From assembly GCA_922989275.2 (NCBI GenBank), contig OV277867.1:3844001-3908000 (forward strand): 64,000 nt of DNA, written 5' to 3'. A program made the position numbers and the translations under genes. Of this stretch, positions 1-12,000 are shown in pieces. The number at the start of each line of letters is the position of its first letter. The first letter of the stretch is position 1. Below the pieces are notes generated by a model. The model saw nothing but the letters and a program-made list of their open reading frames with translations, did no database searches and was not told the origin of the DNA. Source of the stretch: Gari tellinella (taxonomy: Eukaryota; Mollusca; Bivalvia; Cardiida; Psammobiidae).

Positions 1-325
1 GTTTTGATTATGTATTTATAGTTTTTGAGTATACCTGTACTGATAGGCCTATGACCTTTTGTATCAATAAACTATCTATCATTAACACACTCCCTGCTTT
101 AACCCGGATACAAGTTATTTGCATTGGCATCTGTTCAGGATCCAAACTGGTTTATACTCGTTTCAATATTTCAATATAAGTCAAAATACCTAACATTAAA
201 ATTTCAGAAATAAAAGGCAGACGACATTTTTCTAACATTGATGACGTCATTTCATTGACGGGGTTAATACTATGAATATTAAACGGGTAATTAACACACT
301 GTAGATCAAGTAGTTTAATTTACAC

Positions 326-560
326 ACCTACGCCCTTTCATGATCACATTTATCGTGAGGTTGTTGCCCCTTCGCCGCCATCGTGTCGTCTGCTTCAATA
401 ATGTTGTCTGCAATGTCGTTTCAAAGTTAGATTTAAGGCAGTATAACTGAGGTAATTTCAAAACAAGTTGCAAATAGTTTTGACCCTTATCAGCATCAAA
501 ACTATTTGCAAATGTGCTTAATGACGTTATTGAGAGAGAAAGGGTTGAAATATGCAAATT
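326..560. mobile_element. Family N repeat copy 1
   Basis: It contains the 'cttcgccgccat..tgtcgtctgcttcaa' block and a hairpin built on caaatagttttgacccttatc. The same block occurs at 11791 and, more diverged, at 34271. Edges are approximate. Confidence 0.5.
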
Positions 561-693
561 AAGAGAATGTAAAACTCAAAATGATATGACTCTATACATA
601 AATAATATCTAACATTATGTATACATTAAATGTATGTGGTACATGTATAACTGTTGCAAACAGATTTGAACATGGCAGTGTGGATCATATGAG

Positions 694-943
694 TACAGTG
701 GAGAATCTGTTATTCTTTCCCGTTTAAACGCAAACGTACGCAAACGCATTGTACTAAAACATAGAAAAGGACAACTTTTCGACAATTTTGACTATTCATG
801 TTGATCTGAGTGGCAAACAGTTTGGAGCCTGATCAGACGCCGGGTTACCCGACGTCTAATCTGGCTCCAAACTGTTTGCAATGGAAAAAATAGTTTTAGC
901 GTAAACGCGTTTATTGGGAAAGAATAACGTTTTCTCCACTGTA
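694..943. mobile_element. Family A MITE, copy 1 (TA target site)
   Basis: 250 bp from TACAGTGGAGAATC to TTCTCCACTGTA, with subterminal gcaaacgtacgcaaacgc and gcgtaaacgcgtttattggg. The centre is a ~60-bp hairpin, caaacagtttggagcctgat against its inverse. Ends, TA flanks and lack of an ORF fit a Tc1/mariner-type non-autonomous element. Confidence 0.9.
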
Positions 944-2025
944 AACCGATGTTTTATCTTGATTGAACTGTTTCAAGCTTTGTGACTTTATCTAAACAAA
1001 CTAACACATAAATAACGAATTAAATGTTCTCCGAAGGCGGATGCAGACGACATTTTTGTAGACAAAATCCAATAAATTAACGGAGTGTCACTAGCGAATT
1101 TGACGTGAAATCGCTATTGACATTTGAGAGTAAATCAAGTCGAGAGTAAAACTCCAATATTATTGGCAGAACTTTTACATAGATATATTTTGGTATATTT
1201 TACCTGTTTAAAACGCCCCAAGAAATCACCAGATACCATATGGAAGAAAATAGTTTCCGGAGGAATATGCCCCGGATCCCAACACCACTGCCCACACCTA
1301 GTACATGTAAGAGTGCGTACACTAATTGGAGCGGGTAGGGGTTAACCATTAATGACCGAAATATAATCTTGTCATTTTTTTTTACCCAAGGTTACATAAA
1401 TATGTTATTTGGAGTCGAATTTTACATAGATTTATATTAGTGATTTACCTGTTTTCGATGCGCGAAGCGTTTTCAGAACGATCCAAAGACCATCTATGAA
1501 AACATTTTCACGGGAAAGCCTGCCCCTGGACCACCCTGAGGAGAGTGCGTATACCAATTGGTCTATCTACGCCCCTCAAGCGTGCCCCCATCCCACCCGA
1601 CCCATCCACATCACCACCACCACAATCGCATTTAATGTTGGCTTCCTAATCGATTAGTGTATACATATACTCACTGGTCTGAGTCTACGCTGGTCACCAA
1701 AACCTATAAACGCCACCTAATACGTGACGTGGGGCGTTCTTTTTTAAGTCATACAAATTAGGAATTATTTCCCATTCCGCTATACAATCAGCTATATTTT
1801 AATTTTTAAAAGATAAATGGAAGATAAAAAGAGTGAAATAAAATTGATATATACATATTTCTCCTCCGCTTCATACTTCCTTTTATTCGATAAACTAATG
1901 CAAACATCACAAAATTCTCATACGATACCAGGGAGTGCTGCCTTAAGTCCAGCTCACAGTAATAGTTTATAGTTATGCGCTTCCACATAACCAAAATATA
2001 ACATAAAAATAAAAACGACTGTCAA
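944..2025. other. Intergenic/intronic spacer, no gene recognised
   Basis: Low-complexity AT-rich DNA. A single unit of the 43-bp repeat found at 2030-2205 (actagcgaatttgacgtg) lies at about 1087-1125. ORFs here show no recognisable domain. Confidence 0.4.
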
Positions 2026-2205
2026 TAGCGATTTCACGGAGAATTCGCTAGTGACAGTCGACTGTCACTAACGTTTTGAACGAAAAACCGCTATTGACAG
2101 TCGACTGTCACTAACGAATTTGACGTGAAATCGCTAGTGACAGTCGACTGTCAATAGCGAATTTGACGTGAAATCGCTATTGACAGTCGACTGTCACTAG
2201 CGCCT
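2010..2205. repeat. 43-bp tandem repeat with GACAGTCGACTGTC palindrome
   Basis: The palindrome tgacagtcgactgtca starts at about 2053, 2096, 2139 and 2182, a strict 43-bp period. Spacers alternate between ctaacg/ctagcg and aatagcg forms and contain aatttgacgtgaaatcgcta. Confidence 0.85.
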
Positions 2206-2242
2206 TCCATAAATTAAGTGTAAGACTAGACTCGAATATAAA

Positions 2243-2440
2243 ATGTGACTATTTGCATGCTATGTATTTTTTTGTCTGCAACAGAAACTGTTGTCGCATA
2301 CTACTGTTCTAAAAATGGATTTTTCAAAATTTATTTTTTAAAAAATAGGGTTAAATTGTCAAACAGTGAGGAGCCTGATAAGACGCCGCGGGTACGCGTC
2401 ATTTCATCAGGCTCCAAACTGTTTGCAATAGTTATCACCG
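2243..2440. mobile_element. Family H hairpin element, copy 1
   Basis: The block tactgttctaaaaatggatt followed by a hairpin caaacagtgaggagcctgat / atcaggctccaaactgtttg. Similar blocks occur at 22676, 29985, 46945, 53980 and 59445. Confidence 0.6.
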
Positions 2441-2730
2441 TCGAACCTTGCTATCTAGAATTCACCTTACTCGACATTTCCCGCATACCCACTATTATTT
2501 TTCATTATTTCGGACTTGCTCATTTCGAACATATCCGTATTTTAGAGTTACATCTTTCCACCATCACTGGACAAGTCGAACATCGATGTCCGAATTCACT
2601 TAACTCGATATCACCCGTATATTTGCAACAAATTTTTATTATTTCTATAACGCGCTTACGTCTAACATACTCGTACATGTAGGGTTTAGTCACCTCTTAA
2701 CGGGTATGTTTGACTTCGATATATCGAGAT
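2440..2730. repeat. Degenerate 'cgaact/ttcgag' MITE remnants
   Basis: Repeated pieces of the element seen intact at 35091-35288 (tcgaac, cccgtat, ttcgatatatcgag). Too decayed to bound precisely. Confidence 0.4.
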
Positions 2731-2885
2731 TCGATTGTATTCGTTTGTAACGTAACCAACCAGACTAGCGAATCTGAAGTCACTTTTCAATTTCAAATTA
2801 TACAACCTTGTGAAAAATCCAGACTACATAGGAAAACCGATCTTTTACTGCATAAAATGAATGATGTAGATCCAATTCCTTGCAG

Positions 2886-3029
2886 GACCCGTTTCGAGCA
2901 TTCTCATCAACAAGTTTGGTTGTCGGGCAGTGACGGTGGCTGGGGGAATCATCTGCACACTCGGTTATATCGCCAGTGTGTTTGGGACAAGTGTGTTCAA
3001 CCTTTATATCAGCCTGGGGATAGTTGGAG
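2886..3029 (+). CDS. SLC16-like exon: TM2-TM3
   Basis: Acceptor ccttgcag, donor g|gtatac. The exon begins with the last two bases of a Gly codon and reads PVSSILINKFGCRAVTVAGG, then a hydrophobic helix ending SLGIVGG; it ends in phase 1. Length is 144 bp. The intron is hit almost at once: a family-A-like MITE end (tacaggagaa) begins at 3033, so donor positions +4 to +6 belong to the element. Confidence 0.9.
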
Positions 3030-6000
3030 GTATACAGGAGAATATGTTATATTCCTACCCCGTTTAAACGAAACAAAACACAAACTCAAAGCTATTAAAA
3101 TTGAGTGATTAAAAGCGTTTTTCCACAAAGTCACTTATTGGACTGTTTGACAGGAGAAAAAAAACAACATAATGACGAGTGGCAAACAGCTTGAATCCAG
3201 ATCAGAAGCCGCGTTATGCGACGTCTGATCTTGATTCAAGATGTTTGCAAATGTACCCAAAGTCTTGATATTCCCTCCCAGTAACGACTCACCCCGAACA
3301 AAACACAATTTGTGTCTCCCATTGGGTGTCGTTGTAGGGAGGGAGCAATGTATATAAGTCTGGAATATGCTATGTTCTGTTCTTGACTTAGATGTTCAAC
3401 GAGAAATGATTGGCAGCATTTGTCAAATAGGATGCAGGTCAACTCTCTCAGTGCCGGATTTTAGTCTTTATATGCTCTGTAAACAGCGCACACACAGACT
3501 AAAATGCTCTAACAGGAGTCCCATGGTCAGGGACAGCACTGTAATACTTTTGAACATTTTGGGGACAAAATTCGAGGGTCAGTGTAAACCGGCGTTTTAT
3601 GAAAATAGAAGAGACCCTTTCAAAATTCAGAGTTGTAACTTTAAAGAGGCTCGCAACCGGATCAAGCATTAAAAATAGTAATTTGTAAATATACAAAATG
3701 TACATCAAATGCTTATATAAATGGGTAAAATTTAGTTTAGGATAATAAATTCTGTTAAAAAATGCATTTCCAAAAAAAAAAAAAAAAGAGGCTCTGGTGG
3801 GATTCGAACCCGTGACCATCCATGCGGAGACAAAAATGAAAAATGAGGCATCGCCTTTACGCCCTCGGCTACGGACGCTCTCTATATATATGGTAGCGAA
3901 TTAACGTACTTCAATGATAGCTATTAATAGAACATTATTTGGCTCGGGTTTATGTCTGACCCCGTGTAGAGAAGCAACAACAACAACTATACCGTTAGCT
4001 AACGCTATCGAAAAACGATCGAAAATATCTAAAAAACTAAGATTCGGTGACGATTCTTGAGACGTTTTTTGGACTGATCATATTTTTTTAATGTCAAAAG
4101 CCAGATAATGCCACAAATTTGCTTTTATTTGAGTATTTTATTTTATTTTGACAAGAACACCATCCGGTTGTGAGTCCCTTTAAAGGGCTAAAACATAATT
4201 AAAGACAGTATACACACATGAAAACCACAGTAATCTGTACAGTCGGTGAACTGATGAATCTGAACCTACGTACATTTGCGGACATTTAATCACTTCATTA
4301 TCATTTTTCACAAAATTTACTCTGCACATACAGTGGAGAATATGTTATCCTTTCCCGTTTAAACGCAAACGTACGCAAACGCAAAGCACTAAAACGTAGA
4401 AAAGTACAACTTTTGGACAATTCTGATAATTCTTGTTTATCTTGGTGGCAAACAGTTTGGAGCCTGATCAGACGCCGGGTTACCCGGCGTCTGATCTGGC
4501 TCCAAACTGTTTGCAGTGCAAATAATAGTTTTAGCGTAAACGCGTTTATTGGGAAAGAATAACAGATTCTCCACTGTACAAGTCGATGTGTAACATGAAT
4601 TTTGTATTTTATTGGCTATTGCCACGTTTGTTGCAGGCATTGGGTTTTCCCTGCTCGTCATACCGTTTAATGTCATGATTGTCCAGTACTTCGTTCGTAG
4701 AAGAGCTCTTGCAATGGGAATAGCAGTATGTGGATCAGGTATGACAAGATGGATTTACTACTTACAGTGGAGAAAACGAAACGAAACGCAAACGCAAATA
4801 AACGTAGAAAAGGACAACATTTCGACAATTTTGACTATTCATATTGATCTCAGTGGCAAACAGTTTGGAGCCTGATCAGACGCCGGGTTACGTCTGATCT
4901 GGCTCCAAACTGTTTGCAATGGAAAAAATAGTTTTAGCGTAAACGCGTTTATTGGGAAAGAATAACGTTTTCTCCACTGTACTTAATACATGTACATCTA
5001 GTTTTATATCTATCAATATGTGTATATGTTTGGTGCCCGTCTTACCAAACTTTGTACCACAAATTTAATATTGTCGAAAGTCATATTCTAAAACTCTCAA
5101 TAATTATTGTTCCTCAATCTAATCCTGTCTTATGAAATCTCGTTGAAATCATCTTGAAAAGACTATTCAAAAGAAATATCACAAGGAAGGGTTAGATGGA
5201 GAAATCAGAAAATACATGTATTTTGATTTTTGACTTACGACAGTTTCTGTCGTACGATGTTACGTTAGACAACCCCCTGGTGTGGAATCATGATTTCACT
5301 GAATATTCCAAATTCGTTTGCTAGTATTAAAGATAGCTAAGGTAGGTTTGGATAAATGTTTTTCAGCATACAATACTTTAACATCTATTGACAGCAGGTA
5401 TGGAAACACGGTTTTCACCAAATAACAGTTTTTCAAGTGTTATAAACATCTATTTACAGATTGTATGGAAACATATTTAGACTAGTGTATTAGATATATG
5501 GGCGTTTATATGAGTGTTCGTAATGTTTTGGATTTGTCCAAGGAGTCTTTTAGAAACCAAGCAACTCCAAATGAATGGCTCATATTAGTACTGAGCGCGA
5601 AATGCGTAGACAGGAACACAAATTAATTCAATCTTATTCGGTTTTTATAGCTTTAGGTCTATTATAATGTTTTACATGTACATTATAAATAAACAGTTTC
5701 ATATAAATGTAATGTTGATAAATTAAAACAAAATTCTATGAATTAATTATACGGGAAGGAAGATAATATAGGATATTAAAAGTGTTGAAATGACGCCATA
5801 AGTACACCCAGTCGTCGCATACATTGAGGATCTTACATGAGTGATCATTATTTAACATTTTTAATAAACGAATTGACTAAAACAATATGATGAGAGCCTT
5901 GGCGAGCATCATATTGATTTTAGTCAACGAGTTTATTAAAAATGATAAGTAATGAGCACGAATGTGAGATTCTTTTTATCACATAACAATTTAAACACCT

Positions 6001-9000
6001 ATTAAATCACTCGAATCTGTAGTTTGTAGTCTTCCTCCTCTATTAATTTCCCGCCAAAACCTGACCATGTTTACGGCAACGTCATCTCAGATGACGTCAT
6101 TTGGCGTCCGGCTACATGCAGCGCTTATGGACGAAAAGGTTTGGCCGGAGCCCAAAAAACGATATTTCATTAGAGGATTACGATATTTATATAATGGCTT
6201 TATTCCGCTCCCAACCCGCAAGTTATGTGATAAGTTATTTGCATAGTTACACCAGCAGTTATTTACGAAAATTAAACAATGTGTGTTATGCAAAGCTCTA
6301 ATCGTCTGTTATGTTTTAATATAATCATGACAGAGAAGGAAACAGGTTTTTTATTGTTTGACAACATTGACCTGACGTTGAACTTTATGCATGAATAAAT
6401 TATAATAAGATGACACAGTATAAATAAATAATCGATAGCCTACGTACAAGTTCGGGTTATTTCGGCTGATTACGTGAATCTTGTTACAGTTGTGATCCTC
6501 AGTGGATTAACACTCCACATTGAGCAAGTTCAAAAAATTGTTGTTGATAAACTATTTTTCCCGAGTCTCCTAGTATAATCGCATCTACTAAAACGCACCA
6601 TGTTGCGAATTCGAGTGGGTTTTAATCCAGGTAGGATCATCGATGTACGCATCCGCGACTCGAAATATCTTGCCAATACAACTGTATATACCTAATTTAC
6701 AACCACTAGATGTAACTTATCTGCAATAGGTGTGTCGATAGAGCAAGAGATTTGTAACATCGAGGTTCCGGGTTCGAATCCCGATAGCGTGGAAAATTTT
6801 ATTTTATAAAATGTTATTATATAGACCAAACAGACGCTTTGACATAATGTTTTTAAAAATAACAAAAGAATCGTGTTCCAATCGAAATAGATGCTGTATG
6901 TTTACTTAAAAAGAAACAGTATAAATTGTAAAAAAAAAAAAAAAAAGTGAAAAATGTATGAATATTGCATGGGGTTCGAACCACTGACTGTAGGGGAAAA
7001 TAAGGTATAGTCGCCTCTCTTACCACTTGCGCTAAATACCTGTCGATATGTGGTACCGAGCAATGCTATAGTTTCTCGGTACCGATGTGGTAACTATGTG
7101 CGTTCTCGTATAAATGATAACGAAGTGTTCCGAAGCTATATTTAGAAATGCAACAAAGTGTGAAATTATGCTAATAGAGGTCACCAACGTCAGGTCAATA
7201 TTGTCAAACAATACCATATGATACTTTCACTAGTGTTATAGAAATTTATTTCCGGCCTGTTTGGAAACATGTTTTTCACATAATAATACTTAATAACTAG
7301 TATTATAGACATCTACATACGACAGATATGGAAACATGCTTTTCACACAAAAATACTTTAACTAGTTTTATAGACATCTACATACGATATGAATGGAAAC
7401 ATGCTTTTCACATAATAATACTTTAACAAGTCTTATAGACATCTACATACGACCGGTATGGAAACATGTTTTCACATAATAATACTTTAACTAGTGTTGT
7501 AGACATCTACATACGACGGGCAGGAATGGAAACATGCTTTTCACATAATAATACTTTAACTAGTGTTATAGACATCTTAGTAACATACGACAGGTATGGA
7601 AACATGCTTTTCACATTATAATACTTTAACTAGTGTTATAGACATCTACATACGACAGGTATGGAAACATGCTTTTCACATAATAATACTTTAACTAGTG
7701 TTATAGACATCTACATACGACAGGTATGGAAACATGCTTTTCACATTATAATACTTTAACTAGTGTTATAGACATCTACATACGACCAGCATGGAAACAT
7801 GCTTTTCACATAAAAATACTTTTTTCTATGTTACAGACATCTACATACGACAAGTATTGAAACATGCTTTTCACATAACAATACTTTAAAATAACTAGTG
7901 TTATAGACATCTACAGTGGTAAATACGCTATTCCTACCCCACTTTAAGCGTTTCTTATGCGGTTCTTACGCGTTCGTTAAGCGTTCGTTAACCGTTCACT
8001 AACCGTTTCGTTAAACGCGTTTACTATCCGTTTTTTTACGAGTTTCTTAACGCGTTTAAAAGAGCCCGGATGAAAGGGGAGTAATCATGGAGAAAGGGAG
8101 GTAATCCATGTATGACGTGGAGGCCGGTCTTATCCTACTTAAGAACTTAGCAAATATCGTTACAGTGGAGTAAATATAATCTTACATAATTTCATTGAAT
8201 CATTTTCTTTTAAGAAGAAAGGTTATCCTGTGAGAGTTTTATGAATATACATCTATTTTCCCATATAAAGGATACGGTTTAAAAAGGATTCTGTAAATTG
8301 TGTTTATTACTATTACTATGAACATGCGGAATTCCAAATAGCACATGTGGCATGCATGTTACATCACAGGGCAATCCGCTAACAGTGTTGCGTCACAAGC
8401 CGGATAGGGGGGTAATAAAACTGCGGCTTATCAAAGTATGTATCCTAATTGGGGTTGATTGGAATATCAACCAAATAAACCAAATCTTATATGCGAGTAT
8501 GTGTGAGTTATACTCTCTCATCAAAGTAAAAGATATCTGTATAGTTTGAATATGGATGAGACTCCCGTAACTCGGCATTTCATCTAGAGCCAAACTGTAA
8601 AAATGAAATCAAGACCGTTTGCTTTATTCTTAGCTGTAAACCATAAGAACCGAACTATTCGGCGTCCCATCTACATCTACATCGATAGTGTTAACTATTA
8701 TGAAAAGTAATTGGGTTTATTCAAAGCTGTCAGTTTGGATCCTGATGCTATGCCGATCTATACAGCCAGGCGTTTGATCTCGATTCAAACCGTTTGAATA
8801 GAAATCAACATGGAAGGAATTATTCTAATACATATCAAACAGAAATAATCTCGATGAAACGCCGAGTCACTCAACATTATGATCGAGATCCAAACTGTCT
8901 ATATTTATATAAATTGTATAAGCGAAACCAGTTTAGATCCTGATAAGAGGCGTCTCATTTACAGAAAATGTTTTCAAAAATCGCATTACAATATGAGTTT

Positions 9001-12000
9001 TATCGCGAAAATGCTCCAGTGACAAATCGATTCTTGTTTTTGATAAACCCGTTTCATTCGGATTTTTCGAAAACGGCAATCATCGATAATATCCGAAATC
9101 TCCACGTGAAACGGAAAACGGACGCCCCAATCGCAACATCTCGGGTATATTCGTTTATTAACGCGTTTAAACGAGTTCAAATCGTTAGGCCTTAACCGTT
9201 CGTTAAGCGTTCGTTAAGCTTTCGTTAACCGTTCACTATGCGTTTCTTACGCATAGATAAACGCGTAAATGGGTAGGAATAGCGTATTTACCACTGTACA
9301 TACGACAAGCATGAAAACATGCTTTTCACATAGAAATGCTTTTTACTATGTTACAGACATCTACATACGACAGGTATGGAAACATGCTTTTCACATAATA
9401 ATACTTTTTAACTAGGGTTATAGACATCTACATACGACAAGCATTGAAACATGCTGATCACATAACAATACTTTAACTAGTGTTACACACATCTACATAC
9501 GACAGGGTTTTCAAATATGGTTCACCAAATTATGCTTTACCATTGAAATAGACATGTTCTTGTGACAGTAATAGAAAAACATGTTTTTTTCAAGTAGCAA
9601 GTAAAGTTATACCAGTGTTATAGACATGTACTTGTGGCAGGTATGGGGACATGGCTTTCCCAAGAAAAACTTTAACAAGCTGTTCACCACAAGTATAAAC
9701 CTTAGTGTCACAAAAAAGTACTATTACTAGTTTGATCTTACCTGATGCTACAGTGGAGAATCTGTTATTATTTCCCGTTTAAACGCAAACGTACGCAAAC
9801 GCAACTCACTAAAACGTAGAAAAGAACAACTTTTTTACAATTCTGATAATTCTTGTTTATCTTGGTGGCAAACAGTTTGGAGTCTGATCAGACGCCGGGT
9901 TACCCGGCGTCTGATCTGGCTCCAAACTGTTTGCACTGCAAATAATAGTTTTAGCGTAAACGCGTTTATTGGGAAAGAATAACAGATTCTCCACTGTATA
10001 TTCCAATGCAGGAGTTGGAAGCATTGTGTTTAGCCCTTTGACTAAATTGTTGATTGATGAGTTCGGGTGGAGAGGTACCCTGCTTATCGAGGCTGCTCTG
10101 GTTCTCCACTGTGTGCCGTGTGGCTTAGTGATGAGACCATTATTGGCTGACAGAAATGGAAAGGTATGTAGTACTGCATCACGCAAACCCCTTATCACAC
10201 AACTTAACTGAGATTTGCAAACAGTTGGAATCTACAATATCAGAGGCCGAGTTACTCGGTGACTGAACAGGACCAAACTATTTACGATTAGTATTGTTTC
10301 TTCACATAAAATGTATATAAAAGTTTTCTTGTTTTATCCGGGTCGATGCAGTTTGAGAGCCCACTGAGAGCCCAAAGGTCTGCTCCCTTCACTCATTTTC
10401 ATAACACAGAATAACCACTTACGCCTCCATCAAAGCCATCGGTAGGGATTTGTATTTTGTTTCATAATCGATGTTATATAAAAATGAAGTTTAATATTTT
10501 ATTGTTTTCCGTATGTTTTTTTTTAAAAAGAAAACAATGATTGAAACATCAGATAAAAGTGGTAAATTTCGATTTAATAGAAAAAGAATAACATAGACCT
10601 ACTCTATATCAAATACAAACAGTTAGTGTGGTCGCTTAGTATTAAATAAATACACATATATTGACAAACTCATTCAATGGCATAGGTGCCTTTAGGAACG
10701 TTTGCAAACACTTTGAATCCTGATCAGGTGCCACGTAACGCGGCGTCTGATCAGAATTCAAAATGTTTGAGGCTCGTACCAGTATTTTTGTCAACCAGAA
10801 TGCCTTTAACCATTTGAACCCTAATCCCGCTTATATGTGTCCTTTTCAAACAGTGTACATGTAAATAGTACATTTGTCTTATGCAAACAGTGAAGACCCA
10901 GATCAGAGGGCTCCGAAAGGAGCCCTCTGATCAGGGTCTTCACTGTTTGTCATAATGCCAAACATTGACAAAAGCAACCCTTAAAAGTCAGAAATGGACT
11001 AGACTAAAATGGAAACTGGAATTGGCCATTTAAAGTTTCAGGGAGGAAAGAGTTAATCTTACATCGAAATATGTTGCAGACAACGGTATCAATTCAGACG
11101 ATATTACGGCGGTTCACCCATTACCCCACAGGTACTTGACACATACTTTATTATCTATTAACACCACCCCACTTTAAAAAAAAATATTTTTTTTTTTTTT
11201 ACTATACTTCTATTATAGATACAAGGTAAACAGCGCAATTCAACACCTAGTCTTTGCTATCGACTTAAGCTGATGCTAAAATAGACTCGACATAAAACTT
11301 TTCACATTTTCGTTATAATTCACGTACTGTGGCGTTATTTGACGGAATTTGATGAAATAAAAAGTACATATTGGTAAATTAATCATTTCCCGAGGGTACT
11401 ACAAGAGAATATCGGCGATCGAGTCTATTTTAGCATCAGCTTAAGTCCTTTTTTTTAAAGGGGGGGTGGTGTTAATAGATAATAAAGTATGTGTCAAGTA
11501 CCTGTGCATTACCCCATAGCCTGTTTCTAGTTTTGAAGATAGATGACTACTTAAAGCAGGTTGAAAGTAAAGCAGAATGCGCCTTAGGGCGCATTCTGCT
11601 TTACTTTCAGCCTGATTTAACTATCATCTGCTAGAATATAGAAGAAAAAAAGTATATTGCATAAGTATGACTGTATAAATTGGATTTATTTTCTTCAGTG
11701 GATGAATAAACTAGTGGCGTAAAAAGCTGTATTTATGGGGTAATGGGTTAAAGATTTAAAGCAGGCAATAAAATGTTTGAGTTGCAAGGATTAACCCTTT
11801 CATGATCAAATTTATCGTGTGATCTTTACCCCTTCGCCGCCATATTGCTGTCTGCTTCAAATTTGTTATCTGCAATATCGTTTCAAAGTTAGATTATGAT
11901 GAAATTTCAAAATGAGTTACGCGGCGTCTAATCAGGATACAAACTGTTACAGTGAAGAAAACGTTATTCTTTCCCAATAAACGCGTTTACGCTAAAACTA

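Larger units (their letters stand above)
6352..7213. mobile_element. 860-bp inverted-repeat element carrying two tRNA-like modules
   Basis: Left end attgtttgacaacattgacc, right end the inverse (ggtcaatattgtcaaacaat), about 30 bp of terminal repeat. Inside are tRNA-like modules at 6713-6793 (+) and 6965-7041 (-), pointing toward each other. No transposase ORF. Confidence 0.65.

Noticed and set aside
2245..2682. 145-codon ORF
   Set aside because: It lies over a hairpin element and decayed MITE pieces; composition and content are not protein-like.
3786..3880. Functional tRNA genes at the tRNA-like modules
   Set aside because: A and B boxes are visible, but acceptor stems do not pair in any of the four.
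9749..10163. Family A MITE as the creator of this intron (introner)
   Set aside because: The SLC16 exon borders here match conserved family positions as I know them, so the introns look older than the insertions. The idea stays open for other sites.
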